A DNA stretch of 13,891 nt from assembly GCA_023262245.1 (NCBI GenBank), contig JALRDC010000004.1, positions 1-13,891 of the forward strand, in the 5' to 3' direction. This DNA is from Flavobacteriaceae bacterium. GTDB lineage: Bacteria; Bacteroidota; Bacteroidia; Flavobacteriales; Flavobacteriaceae. Under the pieces are notes generated by a model. That model ran no database searches and was not told where the DNA came from. It was given only the letters and a program-made list of their open reading frames with translations. Numbering within the stretch: the first letter of the stretch is position 1; each line of letters starts with the position of its first letter. Positions 1 through 8,021 of this stretch are shown in pieces. The translations under genes and the position numbers were made by a program.

Positions 1-75
1 TTCATTCTATTGATTTTTACTAAAGTAAGTATTTTTCACGATTGCTAATTGTTGATTTTTGTATGACCAATGAAT

Positions 76-1566
76 TTATTTTTCCACTTTAAATTCTTTA
101 ATTGTAGCATTGGGCTCTATAATGGTGTAGTCTTTCCAAAATTCAGGATCGTAAGCAATTTTATTTATAGGGAGAATGACTCCTTTTTCTTCAAAGGTGT
201 TAAAAGTTTCAGGAGTTATGGTGGTGGTTTCAAAAACGACTAATTGATACCGCTGTGTATTTTGATTGACAACATTGAGATCCATCTTTAATTGATTTTG
301 TTTATTACGTCCTTTAACGATTTTATTTTTTTCTGTGATCACCAAAGGGCGGTCAAATCCTCCTTCAAAACGTGAATTGTAATCAAAATATTCCAGGCTG
401 TATTTTCCTAAAGCAGTTTTTTTAAATTGTATGACCACTTCCTTAAAATCTTCCTTAAAGGAAACGCCAAACATGCTGAAATCTCGAAGGGGACGAATGT
501 TTTTATATTCTATACGAATCAACGTCAAAAGATCTGCGTCCACATAGAGTTTTCCTTTGAAGTCTGCATTTTCTTTGGGTTTAAAATCAAGGATATAAAC
601 AGGGGTGTCTCCCAGATAAGTAAATTCGGTTTGCATGAATGAATATTTTGAGGCTTTTTTAAGGATCTTCAGATCAAGTTCTTCATCATCAAAAAGAGCT
701 GTAATAAGATTTGTACTGACTCTTTTTCTCCATTTTAAAAAATCATCTTTTTTCTTTTGGGTTTTTTGTTCTTGGGTTAGGGTGTCTTTCGTATTGTTAT
801 TAATTTCATCTGCCTCAACTTTTCCTCCAATGATCCCAGAGCGTACTTTAAAGTAAGAATTGGTTTTTACATTATCTTTCAGGATGGTATCAAACAATTT
901 TTCTATATTTTCAAAGATTGCTGTTTTTTCTTTATCCTCAAGTTCTAAGGCGCGAACCAATTCCAACTTTTGATTTTCTTTGCTGTAGTCTCCATAGAGA
1001 TTTCCCAATAGTTCAAAGAACCATGTATTTTTTCTTGGAACCTTTTTTAATACACTGTCCCAAAACATTTGATTGAATTCAGAAATGGAAGTTTTTTTGA
1101 TTTTAACTTCTAAGGTTTTAAATTCTTGAGATCCAGTTTCTCTAAAAAATAATTTCTTTTTGGCCAAACTCAGATCGTATTTTTTAGGAATGTCTCTTTG
1201 AATTTCTTTTAAAATATCTTTGACATCAAGTTGTTTATTACTCAGAATGATCGAATTGAGCTCAATAGATTTAGGTGTTAGGTAAAAGATACTGTCTTGT
1301 AATTGTGAAGTGGGGATGCCCAAGGTCTTATAGCCCATACAGGAGATAAAAAGAGAATCGATCGTATTTGTGGGTTCGTACTGCAATCGAAAGCGCCCTT
1401 CTTCATTAGAAACCCCTCCGCTACCGGATTTTAAATAGATACTGGCAAAAGGGATGGGGTTTTGACTTAGGCTGTCAAGAACAAGAGCACTGAGTTCTTG
1501 GGCATTGCTTAAAAAGCTTGACACAAGGAAAGTATAAATTAAGATAAGATTCAGGCATTTTTTCAT
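76..1566 (-). CDS. Secreted protein with CarboxypepD_reg-like domain, function unknown
   Basis: The 496-residue product begins with a clear Sec signal peptide: a Lys-Lys n-region, a hydrophobic stretch to about residue 20, and likely cleavage after SNA at about 22. Residues about 25-104 have the beta-sandwich pattern of a CarboxypepD_reg-like domain (a DSLSQNPIPFASIYL-type strand, then NEEGRF and SCMGYKT), which Bacteroidota use as an N-terminal module on envelope proteins. The remaining 390 residues are lysine-rich, and the last third has alternating beta-strand character. No TonB box, beta-barrel end or sorting domain is visible, so I expect a periplasmic or surface-associated protein. It is much shorter than the DUF5686-type relatives that share this N-terminal module. 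It starts 24 nt after the uvrB stop on the same strand and is probably co-transcribed with it. The biochemical role is unknown. Confidence 0.8.
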   Translation of the reverse strand: MKKCLNLILIYTFLVSSFLSNAQELSALVLDSLSQNPIPFASIYLKSGSGGVSNEEGRFRLQYEPTNTIDSLFISCMGYKTLGIPTSQLQDSIFYLTPKSIELNSIILSNKQLDVKDILKEIQRDIPKKYDLSLAKKKLFFRETGSQEFKTLEVKIKKTSISEFNQMFWDSVLKKVPRKNTWFFELLGNLYGDYSKENQKLELVRALELEDKEKTAIFENIEKLFDTILKDNVKTNSYFKVRSGIIGGKVEADEINNNTKDTLTQEQKTQKKKDDFLKWRKRVSTNLITALFDDEELDLKILKKASKYSFMQTEFTYLGDTPVYILDFKPKENADFKGKLYVDADLLTLIRIEYKNIRPLRDFSMFGVSFKEDFKEVVIQFKKTALGKYSLEYFDYNSRFEGGFDRPLVITEKNKIVKGRNKQNQLKMDLNVVNQNTQRYQLVVFETTTITPETFNTFEEKGVILPINKIAYDPEFWKDYTIIEPNATIKEFKVEK

Positions 1567-1590
1567 AAAAATTACGTTTAGTGACTAATT

Positions 1591-3579
1591 CTATAACTGC
1601 TCTTTTAGGCTTTTTATTTCATCCCGGTATTTGGCAGCCTCAATAAAGTTGAGAGATTTGGCAGCCTCTTCCATAGCTTTCCGTACTTGATGGATTTTCT
1701 TTTCAATTTCGGGTTTGGTCAAATAGCGATTTACTTCTTCAGCTGCTTTGCGTTCTTCTATTTCTTGAGCATGCGTAGCAATAGAATTTTTTGCTAAAGC
1801 ACTGTCCAATGATTTATTGAGTGCTTTGGGTTCAATGTTGTGTTTTTTATTGTAGGCCATTTGTTTTTCCCTGCGGTAGTTGGTTTCATCGATTGTTTTT
1901 TGCATGCTTTTAGTGACCGTATCGGCATACATAATGGCTTTTCCATGAACATTCCGTGCAGCACGTCCTACAGTTTGAGTTAAAGAACGGTTGGAGCGCA
2001 AGAAGCCTTCTTTATCCGCATCTAAAATAGCGACTAAAGAAACTTCAGGTAAATCTAAGCCTTCACGCAGGAGGTTAACTCCTATTAATACATCAAAAAT
2101 TCCCTTCCGTAAGTCCTGCATGATTTCCACGCGTTCTAAGGTGTCCACATCACTATGTATATATCGACAGCGGATTTGAGCACGACTGAGGTACTGTGTC
2201 AACTCTTCTGCCATACGTTTGGTAAGGGTTGTAACTAAGGTGCGTTCATCCCGTTCTGTTCGTTGTTGGATTTCTTCAATTAAATCGTCAATTTGATCTT
2301 GACTTGGACGAACTTCGATAAGCGGATCCAACAAACCCGTAGGTCGGATGATTTGTTCTACAAAGGCTCCTTCGGTTTTTTCTAATTCATAGTCTGCCGG
2401 GGTAGCACTTACATACAAGACTTGATTTTGCAGGGCTTCAAATTCTTCAAATTTCAACGGGCGGTTGTCCATCGCAGCCGGAAGTCGAAAACCATATTCT
2501 ACAAGATTTTCTTTTCTACTTCGGTCTCCTCCGTACATGGCGTGAACCTGAGAAATAGTGACATGACTTTCATCTACGATCATTAAAAAATCTTTTGGAA
2601 AATAATCCAATAAACAGAAAGGACGTGTCCCAGGAGCCCTTCCGTCCAGATAGCGCGAATAGTTTTCAATTCCAGAACAATAACCTAATTCCCGGATCAT
2701 TTCCAAGTCAAATTCGGTGCGTTCTTCAAGACGCTTGGCCTCTAAAAATTTCCCCACTTCTTTAAAATAATCCACTTGTTTGACTAAGTCTTCCTGAATT
2801 TGATGGATGGCATTTTGAAGGATATCGGGGGAGGTTACAAAGATGTTTGCGGGATAGATGTTTACCCTATCGTATTGTTCAATTTTTTGATTGTTAATAG
2901 GATCAAAGGCTTCAATTAATTCAATTTCGTCTCCAAAAAAGTGAATCTTATAGGCAATATCTGCATAACCCGGAAAGATGTCGATGATATCTCCTAGTAC
3001 TCTAAAATTCCCCCGACCAAATTCCGCTGTTGTTCTAGAATACAAGCTCTGAACCAAGCGATGCATGAGTTGGGTTCTTGAAATAATCTGATCCCGTTCC
3101 AACTCAATTACATTTTTTTCAAATTCTGCTGGGTTTCCGATTCCGTACAAACATGAAACTGATGCCACAACCAAAACATCTCTTCTGCCGGATAGGAGAG
3201 AGGAGGTAGTGCTTAAGCGCAATTTTTCGATTTCCTCGTTTATGGAAAGGTCTTTTTCAATGTAAATTCCTGTGGTAGGGATATAAGCTTCGGGTTGGTA
3301 ATAGTCGTAATAGGATACAAAATACTCTACAGCATTGTTAGGAAAGAATTGTTTGAATTCAGAATACAACTGGGCAGCAAGTGTTTTATTATGTGCCAAA
3401 ACAAGGGTAGGGCGTTGAAGTTGAGCCACAGCATTAGCCATGGTAAATGTTTTTCCGGAACCGGTTACCCCTTGAAGGGTTACATAAGGGTCTTCATTCT
3501 GAAACTGATGAACAATTTCTTTTATTGCTTGAGGTTGATCCCCCGTGGGTTTAAAATCCGAAACTATTTGAAATTCCAT
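1591..3579 (-). CDS. uvrB: Excinuclease ABC subunit B (UvrB)
   Basis: UvrB is the damage-verifying helicase-like subunit of bacterial nucleotide excision repair. It receives DNA from UvrA and recruits the UvrC nuclease. The 662-residue length is normal. Walker A (GVTGSGKT) is at residues 37-44. The beta-hairpin that clamps damaged DNA is in the tyrosine-rich segment at about 90-110 (SYYDYYQPEAYIP). The VVASVSCLYGIGNP segment is at 137-150 and the DESH box at 336-339. The C-terminal helicase motifs follow (VSATP, GVNLLREGLDLPEV, QTVGRAARN). A C-terminal UVR helical hairpin that contacts UvrC occupies about 622-662. Everything needed for activity appears present. It lies 68 nt downstream of an ABC permease and 24 nt upstream of a secreted protein, all on one strand. 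I see no convincing consensus promoter in the 68-nt gap, so it may be partly co-transcribed with the ABC genes. Confidence 0.98.
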   Translation of the reverse strand: MEFQIVSDFKPTGDQPQAIKEIVHQFQNEDPYVTLQGVTGSGKTFTMANAVAQLQRPTLVLAHNKTLAAQLYSEFKQFFPNNAVEYFVSYYDYYQPEAYIPTTGIYIEKDLSINEEIEKLRLSTTSSLLSGRRDVLVVASVSCLYGIGNPAEFEKNVIELERDQIISRTQLMHRLVQSLYSRTTAEFGRGNFRVLGDIIDIFPGYADIAYKIHFFGDEIELIEAFDPINNQKIEQYDRVNIYPANIFVTSPDILQNAIHQIQEDLVKQVDYFKEVGKFLEAKRLEERTEFDLEMIRELGYCSGIENYSRYLDGRAPGTRPFCLLDYFPKDFLMIVDESHVTISQVHAMYGGDRSRKENLVEYGFRLPAAMDNRPLKFEEFEALQNQVLYVSATPADYELEKTEGAFVEQIIRPTGLLDPLIEVRPSQDQIDDLIEEIQQRTERDERTLVTTLTKRMAEELTQYLSRAQIRCRYIHSDVDTLERVEIMQDLRKGIFDVLIGVNLLREGLDLPEVSLVAILDADKEGFLRSNRSLTQTVGRAARNVHGKAIMYADTVTKSMQKTIDETNYRREKQMAYNKKHNIEPKALNKSLDSALAKNSIATHAQEIEERKAAEEVNRYLTKPEIEKKIHQVRKAMEEAAKSLNFIEAAKYRDEIKSLKEQL

Positions 3580-3647
3580 AGCTTTTAATCAAGCTTTAAA
3601 ATTACAAAATATCAATGGTAGTAAGACTAAACCTAATTAAATATCGC

Positions 3648-4487
3648 TTATAAATCTCTTCTTTTGAGAAGTAGATAAGCCCCTCTTAGAAAAAGTACAG
3701 ACCATGCCAGAACAATCAGTAAGCTTAGAACAGAAATATCGTAATCCTTATTAAAACCTTCCCCTATTTGATCGGCAATATTTTGAATGGCCGATAGTCT
3801 AGAAAAAGGTTCTTTGATTAAATTTCCCATAGCATTTAGAGGGAAAAATTTAAATACATCTTCTGCAGAAAGAAACGGGATATAATCCGATAATTTCCAT
3901 TTCATTAAACCGTAGGCAATACCTTCAAAAACCTGCCAAAAGGCTAATAATCCCAAGGCAAATGCGGAGCGTTTAATTAGAAGAGATAAGAACAAACAAA
4001 AACTAAAAAAACCAAACAGTTTTACTGCATAAGCGAGTAAATATTCTAAATCTGAAAACACTATTTGCAATTCGTTATAGTCTGAATAAATTCCTCCAAG
4101 AATCAAAGAAATAATAAACACTAAAAGTGTTGAAGTAATTACAAAAGCGAGGATAGCATAAATTTTAGAGCGCAAAAATTCTCCTTTGCTCAATCCATCA
4201 ATAAGATTTTGCTTAAGGGTTTTATAGGAATATTCATTTCCTATCATAGCCACAATGATGATAGCAAAAAATATCTTTAATAACCCAATCATGAAGGTGT
4301 TGAAATGCCAGATGTAAGGGAAATTAAAAATCCCTTGATCGGCAAGGTGGAACTCAATAGGTCCCAATTCCACTTTGATAGTACTTAAAATAGCAACACT
4401 AAAAATGAGCATAAAATATCCTAAGATTAAAATTTTAGAGATTCTATTATGCCAAAGTTTAAAAAGTTCTATTGAGAGGAGGCGCAT
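3648..4487 (-). CDS. ABC-2 type transporter permease
   Basis: A 279-residue integral membrane protein with about six hydrophobic segments (roughly residues 18-38, 62-85, 110-132, 145-170, 172-190 and 252-272). It has the usual ABC-2 opening, in which a short amphipathic N-terminus (LLSIELFKLWHNR) precedes the first membrane span. The segment GNEYSYKTLKQNLIDGLSK at about 103-121, after the second span, matches the cytoplasmic elbow seen in NatB/BcrB-like permeases. Its ATG lies 1 nt after the stop of the upstream ATPase gene, so the two surely form one exporter. Substrate cannot be read from sequence; bacitracin-type, lantibiotic-immunity and sodium exporters share this architecture. Inner-membrane location is inferred. 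Confidence 0.9.
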   Translation of the reverse strand: MRLLSIELFKLWHNRISKILILGYFMLIFSVAILSTIKVELGPIEFHLADQGIFNFPYIWHFNTFMIGLLKIFFAIIIVAMIGNEYSYKTLKQNLIDGLSKGEFLRSKIYAILAFVITSTLLVFIISLILGGIYSDYNELQIVFSDLEYLLAYAVKLFGFFSFCLFLSLLIKRSAFALGLLAFWQVFEGIAYGLMKWKLSDYIPFLSAEDVFKFFPLNAMGNLIKEPFSRLSAIQNIADQIGEGFNKDYDISVLSLLIVLAWSVLFLRGAYLLLKRRDL

Positions 4488-4488
4488 T

Positions 4489-5388
4489 TTATTGAGCTTT
4501 CGTTAGGGTTAAAAACTGTTGTTCCAAGGAAGGGCGTTTTTTTACAAAATGGGTGATGAATATGTTAGCTCCAGCAAGTTTTTTCGAAAGTTCTTCTTCG
4601 GATAATTCGGCATTGAGGTTTAATCTAATATGGTTGTTCTCTGATTTAACTTCTTTTGTTTGAGGTAACTTTTTAAGAAAATTTTTTAAAGCTGTTTGAT
4701 CGATTGCTTTTAATTCAAAATAGCCAAAGGTTTGGGTAATCTGATCTACAGGTCCTTCGTAATATTTGACGCCATTTTTAAGAACGATGACTTGATTACA
4801 AACTTTTTCTACTTCATCTAAAAGGTGGGAGGCCAAAAGAATGGTAGTTCCCATTTCTGCTATGGTAGTAATTAGTTTGCGTATTTGATGAATGCCTTCA
4901 GGATCCAGACCATTTGTGGGTTCATCTAAAATGAGCAATTCAGGATTATTTACCAAGGCTGCTGCAATTGCAAGCCGTTGTTTCATTCCCAGAGAAAAAG
5001 TACTGAATTTACTATCTCTTCTATCCCAAAGTCCTACCAAGTCAAGTTTTTCTTCTATAGTTTTGTAGGAACATTGTTTGATTTTACAAATTAGCTTTAG
5101 ATTTTGTAAGGCAGACATGTACGGGTAAAAATTAGGTCGTTCAATGATGGCACCTATCTTCTTTAATGCTTGATGTGTGGTGATTTGACCTTGATACCAT
5201 TCAAAACTTCCACTGCTTTTATTAATTACATTTAAAATCATCCCTAGAGTAGTGGATTTACCGCTCCCGTTGGGACCAAGTAATCCGTATACATTTCCAC
5301 GTTTTAATTTTAATGAAAGTTGATCTACAGCCTTTAAATTTCCAAAGGATTTACTCAACTGATCAAGTTCAAGTATAGTATCTGACAT
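4489..5388 (-). CDS. ABC transporter ATP-binding protein (BcrA/NatA-like)
   Basis: A 299-residue ATPase that powers the adjacent ABC-2 permease. Walker A (GPNGSGKS) is at 38-45, the signature motif (FSLGMKQR) at 131-138, Walker B (LLILDEP) at 151-157, the D-loop (NGLD) follows at 159-162, and the switch His is H188. At the Q-loop the sequence is GAIIERPNFYPYMSALQNL, with Glu83 where many ABC ATPases have Gln; this is a feature I associate with the BcrA/bacitracin-export branch. Residues from about 215 on form a C-terminal extension of roughly 85 residues, as in ABC-2 drug-export ATPases. It is the first gene of a minus-strand cluster, divergent from a kinase-like gene across a 64-nt intergenic region. 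The substrate is unknown. Confidence 0.93.
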   Translation of the reverse strand: MSDTILELDQLSKSFGNLKAVDQLSLKLKRGNVYGLLGPNGSGKSTTLGMILNVINKSSGSFEWYQGQITTHQALKKIGAIIERPNFYPYMSALQNLKLICKIKQCSYKTIEEKLDLVGLWDRRDSKFSTFSLGMKQRLAIAAALVNNPELLILDEPTNGLDPEGIHQIRKLITTIAEMGTTILLASHLLDEVEKVCNQVIVLKNGVKYYEGPVDQITQTFGYFELKAIDQTALKNFLKKLPQTKEVKSENNHIRLNLNAELSEEELSKKLAGANIFITHFVKKRPSLEQQFLTLTKAQ

Positions 5389-5432
5389 AGTATTATAACG
5401 AGCGAGGCATTAATTTGTTACGAAAAGATAAC

Positions 5433-5440
5433 TACATTTG
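5433..5440 (+). promoter_or_regulatory. Putative -7 promoter box (TACATTTG) of the kinase-like gene
   Basis: TACATTTG is an exact match to the Bacteroidota -7 consensus TAnnTTTG and lies 12 nt before the chosen ATG. The nearest upstream TTTG (5414-5417) is only 15 nt away, shorter than the usual 17-23, so the -33 element is uncertain. A GTTACGAAAA string (5417-5426) lies just upstream and recurs before ruvX. Confidence 0.5.
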
Positions 5441-5452
5441 AAGAAAAGGGGC

Positions 5453-6514
5453 ATGAAAGAAAAGTTAATTTCACAAAAAAAACCATTTTATCCAATTGGT
5501 GCTGACTTGGCTAAATTTTTAAAGGCATACGACCGATGGGTAGATACTCCTATATTTTATAGTGATTTACTTCGCTTTTCCGGATCTGTAGTGGTGTATG
5601 ACAAAAATGATAAAGATACGCTTTGGGTTAGCGTTTATTTTACCGATAGTGAACGACGTGAAATTGATTACAACCTCAAAAAAATCTATACTTTATTACA
5701 TTCTGATGGTAACGAATCGGGGATTCAATACCTTAATGTAGATGCTATAGATTACTGTACTTTTGGAAACTCCAAGCCTTTTAGAATCAAGATTCGGAAT
5801 ATTCTCAATGATAATTTTACTTATTACTATATAAAGCAAACAGATGCCTCTCGGATTTATGGCTTGGAATACGAGCACATGCTTTCGCCCTATAATTTAA
5901 ATTTTTTGGTAAATGACAACACGCTCATAGAAGAACATATAGCTGGAATTCCGGGAGATACTTTTATTAAAGATTTTTTGCCTCATTGCAATGATTCTGA
6001 AAAAGCCCAAATAGCAAAAGAGTATGTAAAGTTTAATGAGCGTAGTATGATTCGTCTGTTGGGTGATATGCGCGCGTATAATTATGTGGTAGTTCCCACT
6101 CATGATTTTGACCAGGTAGTCTATAAAATCCGTCCGATAGATTTTGATCAACAATCTTTTGAAGGAAAATTATCTGTTTACAGGCCTCAATTTTTTAAAG
6201 AAAATATTCCTATTATGGATTTGGTTCGGACGAAACTCACTCACGATTCGATCAATCAATACAAGATTGAAGAACGATCTATAGTAGCCAGAAGAATTAT
6301 TAGTTCCGGAAATAGATTAGATAATATTTTGAATATCATGGAAAAGGACAAACTAACCTTGGAGTCCAACCTTGATCGTTTGAAAAGGGAGATTTATAAA
6401 TTTACCAAAGAGAAAGCATTTCTAGAGAGTAAATCTATGGGAGAAGTAATGCGCGCAGGGTTGAACTATGTTCGTTTTCATTATGAAAAAGTCAACATGC
6501 ACGATTTATTTTAA
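5453..6514 (+). CDS. Uncharacterised protein with APH/choline-kinase-like catalytic signature
   Basis: I do not know a named family for this 353-residue protein. Reading it, I see the layout of a small-molecule kinase of the aminoglycoside-phosphotransferase (APH) fold. There is a beta-strand lysine at K128 (FTYYYIKQTD) and a following helix with E139 and E141 (YGLEYEHML). A hinge-like strand follows at about 157-169 (TLIEEHIAGIPGD). Then comes GDMRAYN, with D205 and N210 spaced exactly as in the APH HGDxHxxN loop, and RPIDFD with D230 at the metal-binding Asp position. The APH His before GD is replaced by Leu. The C-terminal 75 residues are helical and charged, possibly a coiled coil. No signal peptide or membrane span is seen, so it is probably cytoplasmic. 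The ATG at 5453 is chosen because the in-frame TTG at 5438 is part of the TACATTTG promoter box. The kinase assignment is inference; substrate and phenotype are unknown. Confidence 0.75.
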   Translation: MKEKLISQKKPFYPIGADLAKFLKAYDRWVDTPIFYSDLLRFSGSVVVYDKNDKDTLWVSVYFTDSERREIDYNLKKIYTLLHSDGNESGIQYLNVDAIDYCTFGNSKPFRIKIRNILNDNFTYYYIKQTDASRIYGLEYEHMLSPYNLNFLVNDNTLIEEHIAGIPGDTFIKDFLPHCNDSEKAQIAKEYVKFNERSMIRLLGDMRAYNYVVVPTHDFDQVVYKIRPIDFDQQSFEGKLSVYRPQFFKENIPIMDLVRTKLTHDSINQYKIEERSIVARRIISSGNRLDNILNIMEKDKLTLESNLDRLKREIYKFTKEKAFLESKSMGEVMRAGLNYVRFHYEKVNMHDLF

Positions 6515-7008
6515 TAAAAGGAACTGTCGTCATAATCTAAATCAAAATTTTCATCCTCTTCATCGTCAGCTTCCATTTCAGTTAACGGATCTCCTTCACC
6601 TTCAAATATTTTTTCAGGAGCTTCCTCTGGGACTTCTCCTTCGCTGTGAATTAGATTGGGGTAACTAATACCTGAAATATATTCTCCAACTTCTTTAAGC
6701 TCTACATAAAAAGTCCAAAGATTTAGAAAATCATAGATATAAATTAAATGATGTAGAGATGGGGTAAAAACTTTATTAAGAGGTTCTTCTCGCATGGTAG
6801 GACCTACTTCCATAGATTCAAGAGCCAGTTCTTCTCCTTGGACCCAATTTTCATCTGATTTGTAAAAGGAGGCCATTTCATTTCCTAAAAACCCAAAGGC
6901 TTGCGTAATGGCATAGTGTAAGTCTTCTAGGGTAGCAGAGGCTTCAATTTCAATGTCACGGAGTACATCTTGTTCTACGTCTAATATTATACGAATTCTG
7001 TAAATCAT
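6511..7008 (-). CDS. Plasmid pRiA4b ORF-3-like family protein
   Basis: This 165-residue protein opens with the pattern of the pRiA4b ORF-3-like family: MIYRIRIILD, then IEASATLEDLHYAITQAFGF, then a mid-section around HLIYIYDFLNLWTFYVEL. The family was named from a plasmid gene but is widespread on chromosomes; its function is unknown, and no transposase or plasmid gene lies nearby. The last 30 or so residues are strongly acidic (EADDEEDENFDLDYDD), probably a disordered tail. Its ATG overlaps the TGA of the haem A synthase gene (ATGA), so translation is likely coupled. Its stop codon overlaps that of the convergent kinase-like gene. Confidence 0.85.
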   Translation of the reverse strand: MIYRIRIILDVEQDVLRDIEIEASATLEDLHYAITQAFGFLGNEMASFYKSDENWVQGEELALESMEVGPTMREEPLNKVFTPSLHHLIYIYDFLNLWTFYVELKEVGEYISGISYPNLIHSEGEVPEEAPEKIFEGEGDPLTEMEADDEEDENFDLDYDDSSFY

Positions 7009-8021
7009 TGTTGTTTTTTTAAACGAATCATAAAATAAGCTTGAGCTCCAAATAAAAGGGAAGCAAAAACCAAATGTAAGGGTTGCGAAGAAAAGGGGAA
7101 ATTAAAATAATACATCCATATTCCACTCAAGACTTCCAAGCCAATAAGTACTAAAATAGCAACAAAAACGGGAGGGATGTATTGAAATTTTAATAAGCGA
7201 TAGGCTAACAGGCCGTGAACTAATATAACGCTGAGTGAAAAACTACGATGAAAATAAAAGAGAAAGGGAGCTTGCGAAAGCCATTGAGCGGGTGCTTCAA
7301 GCCCTAAAAGAGGTATCTGTTCATCTACAAATTGACGCACTTGTGTTCCCATAGCGATTTGGATGAGTGTTAGAATCACTCCTACAGCGACTAAACTTTT
7401 AAAACTCTTTGATTTGGGGAGGGGTTTTGTTTGTAAATCATTTCTTTCTAATAAAATGACGAGAAGTAACACAATGAGGAGTGCCATTCCCATATGGATT
7501 GAGATTTTGTAAGGTAGGAGGTTAGAGTCCACTACCGTTTTTCCAAGCCATGCCTGAAATCCCATTCCTAAAACAATTAAAAAGGAAATTATACTCAGCC
7601 AATGATCTTTTTTCCATTTAAAAAGAGTGGATATAAAGAGGAGGAGGGTGGCCAATCCTGCTAAAGCTCCAAGAAGGCGATTGAGAAATTCAATCCATGT
7701 ATGCGTAGGATTAAAAATTGCGTAATCATGTTGAGTGTAAACTTCCCAATTTTCTGAATTATACTGCTCCTCAGAAATAAAATCTTTTGGTGCAACACGA
7801 AGGCTTTCGTCCACGATAATTACCTGTCCTTTTTGATAAGGATGGGCTGCTTTCCATTCCAGTTGGGCGCGTTCGGTAGGGGGAATGAGGTATCCAAAGC
7901 ACTTCGGCCAATCCGGACATCCCATACCACTTCCTGTCATACGAACAATAGCCCCGGCAGCAATGACTAAATAAACTAAAAGTAAACTGAGAATTAAAAA
8001 ATGTTTATAGGCTTTTTTCAT
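7005..8021 (-). CDS. ctaA: COX15/CtaA family haem A synthase
   Basis: A polytopic inner-membrane enzyme expected to oxidise the C8 methyl of haem O to the formyl group of haem A, for aa3-type cytochrome oxidase. The 338 residues contain about eight hydrophobic spans. The first is followed by the family hallmark GAIVRMTGSGMGCPDWPKC (residues about 23-41), with Cys35 and Cys41. The four histidines expected to ligate haem are visible: H107 in HTWIEFLNRLLG, H176 in SIHMGMALL, H258 in FHRSFSL and H316 in LHLVFASLL. An insert of about 55 residues between the first and second spans is probably a periplasmic loop. The gene overlaps the cca 3' end by 17 nt and the pRiA4b-type gene by 4 nt, pointing to one mRNA. 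No cyoE/ctaB or oxidase subunit gene is in the window. Confidence 0.93.
   Translation of the reverse strand: MKKAYKHFLILSLLLVYLVIAAGAIVRMTGSGMGCPDWPKCFGYLIPPTERAQLEWKAAHPYQKGQVIIVDESLRVAPKDFISEEQYNSENWEVYTQHDYAIFNPTHTWIEFLNRLLGALAGLATLLLFISTLFKWKKDHWLSIISFLIVLGMGFQAWLGKTVVDSNLLPYKISIHMGMALLIVLLLVILLERNDLQTKPLPKSKSFKSLVAVGVILTLIQIAMGTQVRQFVDEQIPLLGLEAPAQWLSQAPFLFYFHRSFSLSVILVHGLLAYRLLKFQYIPPVFVAILVLIGLEVLSGIWMYYFNFPFSSQPLHLVFASLLFGAQAYFMIRLKKQQ

Noticed and set aside
16..27. TTAC-TAAA-GTAA followed by T residues as a terminator at the left edge.
   Set aside because: A 4-bp AT-rich stem is not a credible intrinsic terminator.
7..75. An in-frame extension of 22 sense codons after the stop of the secreted regulatory-domain protein, raising the idea of stop-codon read-through.
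   Set aside because: An open run of this length is unremarkable by chance, and no read-through context is visible. The bases also resemble the ATTG-rich spacer DNA common in Bacteroidota.
3295..3588. A 97-codon open frame antisense to the 5' end of uvrB.
   Set aside because: Shadow of the conserved uvrB N-terminus; the residues have no protein-family character.
3580..3595. Small inverted repeat AGCTT-6 nt-AAGCT directly before the uvrB ATG, a possible translational control hairpin.
   Set aside because: A 5-bp AT-rich stem is too weak to claim; recorded only because of its position.
5414..5417. TTTG as a -33 box for the kinase-like gene.
   Set aside because: Spacing to TACATTTG is 15 nt, outside the usual 17-23, so I did not call a full promoter.
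6511..7008. A mobile element or integrated plasmid fragment, suggested by the pRiA4b family name.
   Set aside because: No transposase, integrase, terminal repeats or plasmid replication gene is present, and the gene is embedded in a housekeeping operon.
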